Source of the DNA: Arcuatula senhousia
Lineage: Eukaryota; Mollusca; Bivalvia; Mytilida; Mytilidae
DNA length: 64,000 nucleotides
Direction of reading: 5' to 3'
NCBI GenBank assembly: GCA_963971305.1
Contig: OZ020306.1
Span: 33,873,512-33,937,511 of the forward strand
Shown: piece by piece, positions 1 through 13,167 of the stretch
How the letters are laid out: every line of letters starts with the position of its first letter
How positions within the stretch are numbered: position 1 is the stretch's first letter
Notes under the pieces: model-generated
Told to the model about the DNA's origin: nothing
The model's database searches: none
What the model saw: the letters and a program-made list of their open reading frames with translations, nothing else
Position numbers and translations under genes: made by a program

Positions 1-1814
1 TCCATAAGGATGAGCGGACGGAACGTTGCTACACAACAAGAAAGAAGCAAGAAAACACTGAACTTTTTCATTATTGCCTTAAACTATGACAATGACCTTT
101 TTATACTGTTTGTTAGACTGTTTGACCTGTGTCCGTATTTCCGTCACACTTTATATCTCTCTAATGGAGTTAATGCAGTTGAGAACATTTTTTAAGTTAT
201 TAGTGTTAGAAGTTAATTAAGTTTTTGCTTACTTCCAAGCAGCGAACAGGATAAAGAACATTAACGATATGATTAAATAAACATGAATGATGACGAAGCG
301 GTATATTGTACAAAGCTGTCCAAATGAACGAATGGGTGTAATCTGGTTTATTACCGATTTTGAAACCTTTTGTAAAACATTTGATATTTCTTATATGAAT
401 TTATATGAATTATGATGCCACATTTTTTAAAGTAAAATATTACTTGACACATTAGTAATGTAAAAAATAGAGGAGCCCGTAGCCCGTATAACAAAACCAG
501 TATAATACAAAGATGTGCCGTGGACCTCTTATATATTCTATTTTATTAGAATGATATTCGTTTAGCTAATAAATGCATACAAATCTTCAACATGGTAGAG
601 CGTTTCAAAAACAATTGTTACCTTATGAAAGCAAGAAAACACTTACCCTTTCTTCTATTGCCTATAACTATGACTAGCATTTTTTTTATATAAAACCGTT
701 GACACATAATAAAGTAATGATAAAAAGAGGGGCCATAGATTGTATTTAAAAAAAACACAACATAATACCAAAATGTGCCGTAGGCCTTTAATATTCATTT
801 GTGTAGGGTTTCCCCATATCTATTCTAGCGAAGATTTTCCGTTTAGCTAACAAGTGTGTGCAAATCTTCAACATGGTAAGAGCAACATGAATCAGTTCAA
901 TGTAAGGTTAGAATATCCAAAAAAAAAATAAAAAAGAATGATCAAGTGATTGTAAATTGAACTGTAAGTCTTGTTTCTGACAGAAAACATATTTCAAAGA
1001 CAAATTGAGATAGAGCAAAACATATTGATACTACTATTACACACGACGCAGTCAAGAAAACGAAATTAAAGTAGCTGAAACAAATAAACGTTCACGATTC
1101 TTTATCTCCTTTAACCGATATTGTGATTTATTTGTATTATTATTTCTTTTTTATAGTAAAAACTCCTTCATATGGTAACATATTCAAGATTTATGTGGAC
1201 AACAGAAATTAAATATGTTTAGATGCAAATGAAGGGGGTTTGTTGTACTTCTAGTTAGCATTAATTCATGTTGTCAATAGCAAATCAAGATTTAAGGAGA
1301 AGCCATTTTCAAGAATTAAGAACGAGGAGGCATTAAAAAAGAAAATTGAATATCAAAAAGAACTTTGATAAAAAAAATTATTATTATTTTTTTTTAACCA
1401 GACGATACTGCAGACATAACAAGGGAATATCATATACATATAAGTGTTTTTACAGCTTAGCCGCGACAAGCAACAACAGTGAATAAATTAGGTTATCATA
1501 AAACTGCCGAATTTGGAGGATCAATCTCAATGTAAAAGAGAAATTTAAGATCCCAATGTTCTGACTCTGACCGGTCTTTCCTCCCTCTTTCATTGCGATC
1601 TAACGGTGCGGTTGTAGCACCAACCACACCATGATTGTGAGACATGATGAGGCTATTGAGGTGATCATCTCAGTTAGAAAAAACTAACAAAACTCTCATC
1701 AATACAATCACGAATAATATTTGAATGTTTAACCAGTGGGTGCATGATATTAATAGAAAAAAATAAAGTGAACTCACGCCAAGTCACAGAGATTTGTTCA
1801 AGATGTGAACAGTT

Positions 1815-2680
1815 GAAAGAAGCAGAGGTATCAATGGGGTATCCGAATATCAAAAGTCCGAAAGGGCAGAGACAAAACCAGTTAACACCAACAAGAACGG
1901 GACAAAAACAGACAACATGGAAACACAAAACAACTAAATATCAATCAACAACGCGAACTCCAGTCGAAACAAGAGTGAACTCAGGTGCTCCGGAAGAGTA
2001 AGCAGTTCCTGCTTGCTATAGCACACCCGTCGCGTTGCCAATAGTCCATTCAGCGTGTCAAATCCGGTAAAGGAAGACAAAACAAAACCCTATGACAAAC
2101 CAATATCTGCACTCATCTGAGAGATCGAAATCCCATATTTGTCTACAAGTGCATGATGTCTTCCGTAAAATTTCTTGAGTGAAGACAGCAACCGAGGAGC
2201 AACATAACCCTGTGTGAGCAATTTTTGCGTCAGACGTGTCGCTCTGCTAAGGAAATCGATGTAAGTCCCGCACGCTCTGGAGTAACGAATCAATTGAGAT
2301 ACGTAAACTCCATAAGCTGGAGCGGACGGAATGTTGCTACACAAGAAGGGGAAGTTGACGATTGGAAAGTTGAAGTCATCACGTTTGTCATAGAGCCTTG
2401 TTGAAAGTCTTCCTTGAGAGTCAATTTCGAGATGTAGATCTAAATATGAAGCATACTTCCTAGAATCCGTTGTGTCCTTTATCTCAAGCTCCTGCCGATA
2501 TATGAGATGGAGAAAGTCACCAAATCGAGAATTGTTTAGTGAAAGGACATCATCAATATAACGGAACGTGAGGTTGAAAGAGAGAGCTAGTCTACGGTCT
2601 TTTTTGTCTAGAAGAGATTGCAAGAAGTCTGCTTCATATGAATGAAGAAACAAATCAGCAAGCAAAGGTGCACATTCGTC
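1815..2680. mobile_element. Insertion present only in duplication copy A, carrying an RT fragment
   Basis: Copy B runs straight from its equivalent of 1815 (near 8420) to its equivalent of 2680 (near 8440). About 860 bp are therefore extra in copy A. The left part (about 1815-2095) belongs to a dispersed repeat family also seen at 3205-3412, 6413-6590 and 62617-62885. The right part is a reverse-transcriptase remnant on the minus strand. I could not define target-site duplications. Confidence 0.55.
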
Positions 2681-2690
2681 GCATTGTCGG
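2090..2690 (-). pseudogene. Reverse transcriptase fragment (YIDD type), truncated
   Basis: An open frame of about 195 codons on the minus strand encodes the C-terminal half of a reverse transcriptase. It contains the catalytic motif C box as FRYIDDVLSLNN. Further on come the conserved phrases ELEIKDTT and YLDLHLEI, then KFYGRHH near the end. Similar phrases precede the first ATG (a CAPLLADLF segment just above 2665), so the ATG is not a real start. Motifs A and B upstream are missing. Proteins of this type are widespread in invertebrate genomes; a Penelope-like origin is possible, but I cannot fix the family. It is a dead fragment inside a repeat. Confidence 0.7.
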
Positions 2691-3204
2691 GACTAATGTT
2701 TATAACATTGAAGGTCAAATCCTGTAAAACAAAACCCCAAAAACTCAAAGAAATACATAAAAAACTGTAATGCTGTTATTGTTAACTTGTAAAATATTTT
2801 TCCAATATTGCAGACAACAACCTTAAAAAACATAAGACTGTGCTATAATGGCGCTCTGAAATAACGTATCATTTGTGCTCTAGAAACTTGATTATCTGAA
2901 GCCATTGCCTTTGTCGCACAGTTCGCTTAACAACCAATTAAGATTGTATGCATTGTTACATACACTAAATGACTAAATAAGTAGATTTTACACAACATAC
3001 CTCCTTTCTAATACTTTCAACATATAGTGTCTGACGGTTTGAAAGAAACAAATATATGTACCAACGTGGCAATCAAATAACGTAAGTCAAAAAGGACAAG
3101 ACAAATCGGTCATAGGATGGTAGAAAAAAAAACATTAAAAACAGCACAACATTTTCAAAACAGATATTACAGCTGAACTTTATGAATGATTTACATCTTA
3201 GTTT

Positions 3205-3412
3205 TTACCAAAAGTCGGAAAGGGCAGAGACAAAACCAATAAACACCAACAAGAACGAGACAAATACAGACAACAATGTAAAACATGGAAACACAAAATA
3301 ATAGAATATCAATCAACAGTCGAAACAAGAATGAACTCATGTGCTCCGGTAGAGTAAGCAGTTCCTGCTTGCTATAGCACATCCGTCGCGTTGCCAATAA
3401 TCCAAAAGCGTT
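3205..3412. repeat. Dispersed repeat, family of 1815-2095
   Basis: Shares with 1815-2040 the run of blocks 'cgaaagggcagagacaaaacc', 'acaccaacaagaac', 'tgctccgg.agagtaagcag' and 'ttcctgcttgctatagcac'. Further copies lie at 6413-6590 and 62617-62885. No coding capacity is supported. Confidence 0.6.
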
Positions 3413-4252
3413 CCACCTATTACCTTTAGCTTTTTTTTAGTTGTACTGCAGGTATATATTTTAATTTACCACAGTTAAAACACATGAATAATGCGCTTCA
3501 ATTTAGGTGAAATAAAGCGAATCGATGATAAAATTAAGTGAATTATTAAAATACTTAACGCGGACTAACATTTGTTTAGTTAATTTCAAGGTTGCCGGTG
3601 TAGGATATATGTACATAATTGCAAAATATAAGAGCCTTCAAGCCAAAATGACAATTTGTATCAAAAGTTCAGAAGAAACACACTCAAAGAAACAATACAA
3701 TATCAACATCATACATGTCATATATAATCGAAACGAGCATAGGACACAACAGCCCATGAGTGATATCATTGACTATGTACACTTTTTTATGCAATTAGAT
3801 AAAGAAAGAAAGAAAATATTTCCTGTTAAAACCTATTTCTTTGGATAAGTGTATAATTAAATAGGCTTTGTTTCTTGAATAAATAAATTTTAAGTGAAAT
3901 GGGAACAATAAAAGCGTCACACATTTTAGAGTTTATAGGTTCGTTTAAAAACAGACTATGGAGTAATTGTTCTTACCAAAATTCAATGATGTAATTAATA
4001 AAGTTAAATAGATGTCGTCATATGCTAATAAAATAAATCTTTAATAAATTTACAAATATTTTGAAATAAATATTTTATGGAATAGATAAATACATATGAT
4101 AAACTTTTTTTTAAATAATTAGGATTCAAATCATTCTTTTCAAAACCAATGAATAAATAATGGTATTAATTTTAGAAATGAAAAATATATATAGTGTTAT
4201 ATAAATCAAGTAAAATGATAAATATTACATGTATTATCTGGGTCAAGTGAAA

Positions 4253-4370
4253 TATAGGTCGCCCTTGGCTTCGGCACGGTTAACTTTAGGTCGCTCTTAG
4301 GCTAAAGTTAACTTTAGGTCGCTCTTATGCTAAAGTTAACTTCAGGTTGGTTCTATGCTAAAGTTATCTT
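4253..4370. repeat. 28-bp tandem repeat with palindromic junctions
   Basis: About four units of 28 bp (gttaactttaggtcgctctt plus aggctaaa) run head to tail, the first and last degenerate. The joint between units forms the 16-bp perfect palindrome CTAAAGTTAACTTTAG at 4302-4317. It recurs in weaker form near 4330. Confidence 0.8.
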
Positions 4371-4390
4371 GCAGAGCAGTCAAGAAGAGC

Positions 4391-4443
4391 AGACCTTGGA
4401 CCAAGTTTGTTATGAAAGTTAACTTTCAACCGGTCCACGGTCT
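4391..4443. repeat. Fold-back (hairpin-forming) sequence
   Basis: The 12-base arms AGACCTTGGACC (4391-4402) and GGTCCACGGTCT (4432-4443) are inverted repeats with one mismatch. They enclose a second 16-bp perfect palindrome, TGAAAGTTAACTTTCA (4413-4428). The palindrome core matches the GTTAAC core of the adjoining 28-bp repeat. Confidence 0.7.
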
Positions 4444-4820
4444 ACCTGATGCAATCTAAAAAGCAGACCTCAGTAAACTTTAGGCAGTCAACATATTACT
4501 TTCTAGTTAACTTGGTAAACAGGTTATGTTTGGTCATATCTGTATGTCTGATGCTTAACAGAATTGTTTATTATAGCGATATTAGTTTAATTAACTTGCA
4601 CTTTCTCTGAATGTAAATCCACTGAGTCAGATTCTACTTATAATTTATTTCAAACGGCAAACAATTAGACATGAAAATCATAGGATGCAATTTCTGTTTG
4701 AATTGCTTACGATATATCTATTTGATAATAGTCATTTAAGTTGGATTCTTAAGTGGAGAGGAAGGGTAAAAGTGTTAGTAAAGCCTATAAAATTAAGTTG
4801 TTTTAGATCTTAATTCTTTA

Positions 4821-5689
4821 TTTCTAAGGTTTATAGGTTATATGTTGTCACATTTTTTCATATTAAAAAAATTACATGACACATGATAAAGTAATGATAA
4901 AAAGAGGGACCGGCAGCCTGTATCTTAAAAACAACATAATACAAAAATGTGCCGTGGACATCTGATATTCATTTGTGTAGGTTTTTTCCCATTTATTTTA
5001 GCATTAATATATCTTTTTTAGATGACGCCTTTGAACCTCTGGTACTTTAGATGTCAAAAGATGTTTCACCAGACATGCAGATAGCTTAAAAATTCTGGCT
5101 TTTCAGGTGAGGGATTCAGGCTATTGTGATGTATGGCCTACGGAAGTATATTGATATCCGAGCATGTGTACATCAGAGAAAAGACTCAATAGTAGATCAA
5201 TTTACTTAGGGACCCAATTATGACACCAATCATATACTGTAAGAAGAAACGAATCTAACAACAACGTCCAGTGACAAAAAGAAGAGTAATGAGTTCATTT
5301 TCTCAGAATAGTACATTTATATTACATCACGGTACATATGAACGTTTGTTTTCATCTTTCATTTCAAAGATACCCTGTACATTATAATAACTGTCTCGTG
5401 AAGCCCTGTAACAAGATAATATTGATAAAAAGCACCCTTTGTCTTCTGTTGTTCTTGAGAGACCGAAACCCTAATACTGATCTTGATTTAATTAACCATC
5501 TTTAATATACTCATTGTATTGTGGTAAGACATTTTACATCATTCTTCAATAGCTGACATTGTAGAAGAGTACTTTCAGGAAAAAATAACGAAACAAGATA
5601 AACATATTGTACGAATTGATTTAAGAGAAAAAAAATGTGCCATTGAAGAGCAAGTATGAAAATAAATATACATGCCAAAACGTTTAAAA
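4821..5689. other. Non-coding spacer between duplication copies
   Basis: No gene is seen. The stretch 4877-5000 matches blocks at about 440-540, 690-800 and 6265-6370 (shared 'aagtaatgataaaaagagg' and 'atgtgccg'). An older, smaller repeat is therefore scattered through this region. Confidence 0.5.
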
Positions 5690-8600
5690 AAACAATGCAA
5701 TAATATCTTATGGAAGCAAGAAAACACTGACCTATTGGCTCAAACTATGACAATTATTTTTTATAGGGAGAATACTGTTTAACCATGTCCTTATTGCCAT
5801 GACACTTTAATGTAAAGAAGGGGGTATCACTAGCTATTGAGCAACGGCTCATAATGTACTGGTTTAAAGTATACCGTCTGCTCTGGAATGTTGATTCAAT
5901 GTGTCGCTACGCAAGAGCTTTTTTGTTCGATCAAATAGAACATTTTGTGTTGCTTCCATGTTTGCGGATTGAAACGTTATATTATTATATCGAAGAGTAT
6001 GTAGTTGAGAACTTTTTTTTGTTATTTGTGTTATAAGGTAATTAAGTTTATGCTTACTTTCAAACAGCGAGAATTGGGCAGTAACGGTATGATTAAATGA
6101 ACACGAAATGATGAAGAAGCGGTATATTGTTTTAAGAGCTGTCAAAATGAACGAATGGCTGTTGTCTGGTTATTTACCGATTTTAAAGCCTTTTGTGAAG
6201 TTTGTGATATTTCATAAGTTTATAGATCATATGATGGCACATTATTTTTTTTTATAAAACATTACTTGACCTATAATATAGTAATGATTTCAAGAGGGGC
6301 CCGTAGCTTGTATTGAAAAAAACCAACATTATACAAAAATCGTGGATCTTTGATTTTCATTTGTGTTGGATTTTTTCCCTATCTATTCTAGCGTAGGTTA
6401 TCCGTTTAGCTTAAAAAGAAACAGAGGTGCCAATGGGGAATCCGAATTTCATAGTCCGAAAGGGCAGAGACAAAACAAGCAAACACAAACAAAGTCAGGA
6501 TGAAAAAACAGACAATAAATAAAACACGGAAACACAAAAACCACTGAATATCAAATAACAACGCGAACAAGTGCGTACAAATGTTCAACGTGGTAAGAGC
6601 AACATTAACCGGATCTGCATTAGGTTGCAATATCCAAAAGAAAATAAGATTGCTACACGTAGCCAAAGTCCCCCGCCGCTGCATTAAAGTTTTAAATGAC
6701 TAAAATTTGAAGAATTTAAAGTCCCATAACTTCTATAAAATTTGTTCAATCAGAATGACGGTATAATATGATCAAACGATCCTTCAAAATGTTATAAAAA
6801 TACCTTGAACGGTCTCAGAAGAGTTTCTCTCACAAAAAGTTCCTATGACCTAAAATGAACAAAGTCGATAACGTGCCATTACTCCTATAAAATTTGTTAA
6901 ATATAAATAGCAGTAACCTATGATCAACTACATATGACAAATAACCCTACAAAACTTCATGAAAATTCGTTGAGCGGTATCAGAGGAGTTTTGCTCATAA
7001 CGTGTTCTTATGACTAAAAATGAACAAAGTCGATAAAGTGCAAAATACTAATAACAAAACGGGTATAAAAAGGGTTAATTTAGTGGCTGAATATCGATTT
7101 TTCAAGGAGATACCTCTCATCAGGAGCATTTGAATCAAAATATTGGAAGGTCAAAAACAAAAAGTATTGAATGAAAAGTACTCAAAGCCAAACGGTTCAA
7201 ACTGGGAAGTCAATTCTAACAGCTAGGATATCGACCATATGAGGTACAAGGAAAAAAACCTGGTGTTTTAAACATTTTTGAATTTTCCTATTAAAGTTGT
7301 CTAATCAAACTAGCAGTGCGATATGATCTACTACATATTATGACAAATAATCCTACAAACTGTCGATAAAGTCCCATAACTCCTATAAAAATTGTCGCAA
7401 AAGAATGACGGAGCGAAATGATCAGCTACATATCATGATACACAATCCTACAAAATGTCATCAAAATCTGATGAGTTGACTCAGAGGAGTTGTGCTCACA
7501 AAAATGTGACGGACAGAGACCATTACTAGGCCCCTCCGTCGCGTTGCGGCGGGGTCAACAAATATATCAAGTGATATTCTTTCAAGATTTGTAAATATAA
7601 GTTGAATTCTTGTTTTTTACAGAGAACATTTATATTTCAAGGACAAATTAGGATATAAAAAACATGTTGATACTATTACTACACACGGAATAGTCAAGAA
7701 AAGGAATTTAAAGTAGCTGAAACAAAATAAACGTTTTTTCCTATTACCGATAGTGTGATTTATTGGTATTTTCATTTATTTTTCTATAGCTAATACTCCT
7801 TAACATGGTAACATTTTCAAGATTTATGTAAACTACAGAAATTGAATATGTTTTGATGCAAATAAAGGAGGTTTGTTGCACTTCTACTTGGTATTAAAGG
7901 TTTTTGACAATAGCAAATTGATATCTATGGAGTAGCAACTTCCAAAAATTAAGAAAGAATGAATTAGAGATTTGAAATTGAAAAGAACATTGATAGAAAA
8001 ACAGACGCTACTGCAGACAAAACAACATGTTCATGTATCACAGATTAACCACAACAAGCCACGACAAGGAATACATTAAGGTAATGAAAAAAATACCGAA
8101 CTTGGAAGATCAATCTCAAATGTAAAGGAGAAATTTAAGATAGCAATGTCCTGATTTTGGACAGTCTTACCTACCTTTTTCATTGTGATCTAATGATGAT
8201 CTAATGGTGCGGTTGTAGCACAAACCACAACACGGTTCTGAGACATAATAGGGATATTGAGGTAGTCATTAAAGTAAAACAAAATAGCCAAACACTAATC
8301 AACACATTCACGAATCATTCCGTCGGACATAATTTTGAATTTTCTACCAGTGGGTGATATCAATAGATAAAGAACTTGAACTCAGGTCAAGTCAAAGAGA
8401 GTTGTTCAAAGGGTAAACAGTTGAAACCTATTGGTTGCGTTGTCGGGACTAACTTTAAAAACATTGAAGGTAAAATCCTGTAAAACAAATTTAAACCCCA
8501 AAAAAACTCGAAGAAATACCTAAACACTGTAATGCTGTGTTTGTTAACTTGTACACGATGTTTCCAATTCGTAAAGTTTATATTGCAGACAACAAATATA

Positions 8601-10870
8601 GAGCAACATAAGATTGTGGTAAAATGGCGCTCTGAAATAATGCATCATGTGTGCTCTAGAAATTAGATTATCTGAAGCCATTGCCTTCATTGTATAGTTC
8701 GCTTAAGAACCAATTTAGATCGCGTATCCATTGTTTCATATACTAAATGACTAAATGGGAAGATCTTGCACAACGTAGCTCCCTTTTATTAACTCTAACA
8801 GCTTGAAAGAAGCAAAAATGTGTACCAACGTGGCAATTAAATTACGTAAGTTCAAAAAGGACAAGAAAAATCGGGACATAGAAATAAAAACATAAATAAA
8901 ATCCGCACAACGTTCACAAAACATATATTACAGCTGAACCTTAAGAATAATTTACATCTTAGTTTTACCAGGTTTATAGAAAACAGGATCACAATCGAAA
9001 GCGTAGCATCTATTACCTTTAGCTTTTTTTTTTCGTTGTACTGCTGGCATTTATAATACTTTTAATTAGATTTTCGAGGTCTGAAAAAAGAAGAACACCT
9101 TCATCAAAACCATGCTAGCATTTTAATGTAGATTTGACACTAAATAGACATTTAAATTCACCAAAAAAAATCTTTCGTTAAAACACATGAATAATGCACT
9201 TCAATTTAGGTGAAATAAAGCGAATCGATGATAAAATTATAAGTAAATTATTAAAATACTTAAAGCTGACTAACATTTGTTTAGTTAATTTCAAGGTTTA
9301 TGGTTCAGGACACATGTACATAATTGAATAATATTAGAGTCTTCAAGCCAAAACAACAATTTGTATCAAAAGTTCAGAAGAAACACACTCAACGAAACAA
9401 TATAATATCAACATTATATATAATCGCAACGAGCAAAGGACACAAGAGTGATATCATTGACTATGTACACTTTTTTATGCAATTAGATAAAGAAAGAAAT
9501 CAAATATTTCCTGTTAAAACCTATTTCTTTGGATAAGTGTATAATAAAATAGGCTTTGTTTCTTAAATATTTTTAAGTGAAATGGGAACAATAAAAGCGT
9601 CACACATTTTAGAGTTTATAGGTTCGTTTAAAAACAGACTATGGAGTAATTGTTCTTACCAAAATTCAATGTTGTAATTAATAATAATAAAGTTAAATAG
9701 CTATTTTTTAGAGACGAAATATTGTCAAGACTCAATATCTAGAAAACATATTAATATGCATACTGATACCACAAACTATACAAACGATAACTTTCCAAAA
9801 AAAACTTAACATAGCATCTATGGAATATACTTTAAAGACTTATTGGGTGTTTATGACAGCATTGTAAAGAGATGGTAAAACAAAACAAAAATACCTAAGA
9901 AGAAATAAAACCATAAATTTGGTCATGCTTGATATATGCAATTTTCGATGATTAACCTTTAAGTCAAAACAATTTGACCAAAGAAAACCAAAAGGAGCTT
10001 CACATTCCTCCTCTTTTTAGTCGCAGTCAAAACTTGTATCCTCGATAAGTCTCGCGTTCACATCCCATCTTACATTTATCATTTATTGTTCATTTTATCG
10101 ACCGTTTCATGATCATCCCTCTGATAAAGCAAACTTTGCACAGCTTGGAAGTATAACAATAACTTAATTAGCCATTTTTATAACTTTTTAAATATTCAAA
10201 ATTTGCTTTTATTGAGCATAGATACACACGAGAAGGCGGTTTATTCAAGTTATAATGCGGGCATAGACACTGTAATTAACAAAATACTAAATAACGTATT
10301 ATTTAAGGCCTTATACCATATACATCATAAAGATACAATGTACATACGATCGTGATACAGTGTTCTCGCTAATTGTCTAAATACGCGTCTCAAGTTCAAA
10401 TTTGAGATAGAGTTTGGGCTAGCTAAAGACCATTCTAATCTGTTTTTGGATCTTACACGCGTCTCATGTTAAGACGTCTCAGTAAGATTTAATAAAATGA
10501 ATCTGTGATACTTCTTTTTCTTTATCAAATCAGTTTTCTACGGCATGAAAATCAAATTATGATGTATAAATAAGTCAAATTATTATGTCTGATGCTGAAC
10601 TGAACAGAAATGTTTATAGCCGCTGGAAGTCTATGTTTTGATTTTTCTACAACATTATCTTGCACTCTAATTGAATGTATCTCCACTGAGTCAGATTCTT
10701 GTTATATACTTCGAAAAACGTAAAAATAAGACATGAAAATTAAAGGATGCAATTGCTTCTTAAATTGCCTTCGATATATCTGTTTTCTAATAGTCATTTT
10801 AGTTGGATTTCTAAGTGGAAAGGAATGGAAAAAGTGTCAATAAAAACAATAAAATTAAGTTGTTTCGGGT
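5690..10870. repeat. Segmental duplication, copy B
   Basis: Direct partner of 1-4820 (block correspondences given there). It lacks the reverse-transcriptase insertion but has its own insertion at 6671-7554. The well-conserved block 9440-9700 equals 3755-4010, including an apparent short peptide frame. The frame is lost just upstream between the copies, so it is not a gene. Confidence 0.75.
6671..7554. mobile_element. Inverted-repeat element inserted in copy B
   Basis: The insert is bounded by CCCCGCCGC (6671-6679) and GCGGCGGGG (7546-7554), a perfect 9-bp terminal inverted repeat. It is absent from the matching place in copy A (near 930-955). The interior holds imperfect repeats spaced roughly 130 to 200 bp, built on phrases such as 'aaagtcgataa', 'actcctataaaa' and 'gaggagtt'. 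No protein frame is present, so it is non-autonomous. Confidence 0.6.
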
Positions 10871-13167
10871 CGTAAAACAACCGCTTTTCGAAATAGAGAT
10901 TTCATTTTTGACATCTTATTGAATTTTTCATTAGAATCTTGACTTTAAATTGCAGGAAACTAGATTGGCTATTTTTAGAATAAAAATGTCAAGAATCGTT
11001 TAAGTCTTGTTCCTGGTGAAGAAATATCTGTTATTGAGGAGATGAGGTCTAGTATGTGCATCAATTTTGTAAGTTATGCGACGTTTTCTATTACCTTCTT
11101 AACAGTTACAATGAAAAACCCAAATCGCTCGTTGCGATATTGGTCGTGTACAGATAATAGAGGTTAGAATCCTTATGATCACCTATCTATTGGAAGAATC
11201 GGTTTTAGACTTTGACCATGTTTGGGCCAAAATCTTATTCTAAGTATTGTATTTAGATCGACACAATCAGGCAACAGACAAGTAGGGGAAAGCCGTAAGG
11301 AACAAGAAGATGTATTCTAATATTACCGAATTCTTTAACAGACAGCCATGGCAATCTCTTGTGACGGCTTCTTGTGATTTACAGCATGACGAGAATTGAG
11401 TACATGTTAGTAATGATTTAAAAGGCAGCATATTTTAAACGATGCCATTGAATGGAATAAGAAAAAAATATATAAATACCGGTACAACAGCTGACTCACG
11501 AACATTTTTTATATCACTTATGTAATAAATTCTGTTCGGCATGATTGAAATTAAGATACCCTAATTAAATTTTACATGTCATGTTTGGACACTCAATCCA
11601 AGATCATCTTAGATGCATACTCAGGGTGAACCGTTTGTTTTAATTTGATCATGCTGAAATGGCTTTACAACAATAACGAACTTAATATTATATAAGATTT
11701 AATAGTCTAAATAAAGTATTTCCCTATGTGCAAATTTATCAACCACTCTTATTTTCCGTTGTCAATATTTAAAGTAAGTGTTCGCATGATCGAATTTGGA
11801 AGCCCTTTTGTTTTGTCTTTATATGACCGTCTGTCAGTCAATAACATGTTTGTCCAAAATCCTCAAAACTGAATGGGGTACAGGTCTGACATTTTGTAGT
11901 CCTGTCTTGACTTTGTCAATAGCAACGTCCTCTCCATATTGTTCTCGACATTATTGTTTAAACACACTCTGACTGAGGTCATAAAATCCTTGTTCTCAAG
12001 ACATTTTCGAGTTTGGCGTATGAAATTTTTTAGTACTCGTGGTACTGTGCATAATAGGTGTTCCATTCTTACATTTTCTACGTAGTATTTTTAAAACGTT
12101 AAGCTAACGTTAAGTAAGGCGTTAGTTTTCCAGAAATTATTTTTTGTGTTTTTGTAACTAAAATTACTTTTGTTCATTTTTTTCTAACCAGCCATTTAGA
12201 TTTAGATGTGACCTTGATATAAATTATATTTTTTATGAGATTAAGTGAGATCTTCAAGATAATTCTCAACACAGGAAAGACAGTGACATTTGCAATTTTC
12301 TACAAAACGAAGATCAATAAAATGAAATGACAAGTTGAAGATGAAAACCATAAAAGTAAATCCATGTCGTAATAAAGCTGACAATGATTTACATTTTACG
12401 TGAAATCTAAGGCAATAACGGAATGTTTTCTTATTACAGAATGATTGATTTTAAGTGATCTATTGCATGACTCCTTGTACATTTATCACAATAGCTGCAG
12501 ACATTAAGAATGCATTTATGGACTCTAGATTAGAACGAACAAATTGAATTTTATGCATGCTAGTTGGTTTATGCCAGGAAACGAAGACTTCCAATGACAA
12601 TTAGCTCAAAAGGAAACATATTCCTGCATCGAGTGTGTAATTGACCCACTTTCTTCCGTGGAAATTGCCTTTTGTCGATTCGTATCCTGATTTTCATGGA
12701 AATTTTTCGTCGAGACCTTTCTACTTTTAATAATTTGAGGATGGTCAGCTTTATAAACTAATCATCCGAATTTTAGCACTGGCCCCAGTTTCATAAAACA
12801 TCTCAAATTTGAGATTTCCTTAAATCTCTCCTCAACTTTAGTGATGAAACTGGGACCAGATGTCAATTTCTCGGGTATGGTCTTAAGCTCTTTCTTTGTC
12901 CAGATACACTGGTTCTTAGAATTATTGGTTTATTTGACTAGAAATTAAAAATACTTAGAAGGTGCAATATCTCTTTGTTATTCTTTTTAATCAATTCGTT
13001 TTGCTTCATTATTCTCTCTCTATTGGTCTTCATCATAAACGACATATATCTATTCTTATGTGCAGACAATGCCTATAAATACTAGCTACATGTAGTATAT
13101 GTTAAATTTGTAAACAGATATTACAATTTGAGCTTCAAGCATTTATTATACAAATGCATAATAAATG
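10871..13167. other. Intergenic, no gene recognised
   Basis: AT-rich sequence with only short frames. The one clear structure is a small fold-back element at 12781-12857, listed separately. Confidence 0.5.
12781..12857. mobile_element. Short fold-back (MITE-like) element
   Basis: CCCAGTTTCAT (12784-12794) is repeated inverted as ATGAAACTGGG (12844-12854), leaving a loop of about 50 bases. It is too short to code. Confidence 0.6.

Larger units (their letters stand above)
1..4820. repeat. Segmental duplication, copy A
   Basis: This non-coding segment matches 5690-10870 in the same orientation in a series of blocks: about 180-400 with 6010-6200, about 930-1800 with 7560-8420, 2680-4010 with 8440-9700, and 4540-4815 with 10580-10870. 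The blocks differ by substitutions and small indels, so the duplication is not recent. Copy A alone contains the 1815-2680 insertion. Its left edge may lie outside the window. Reading frames inside it do not stay in frame between the two copies, so I see no gene here apart from the reverse-transcriptase remnant. Confidence 0.75.
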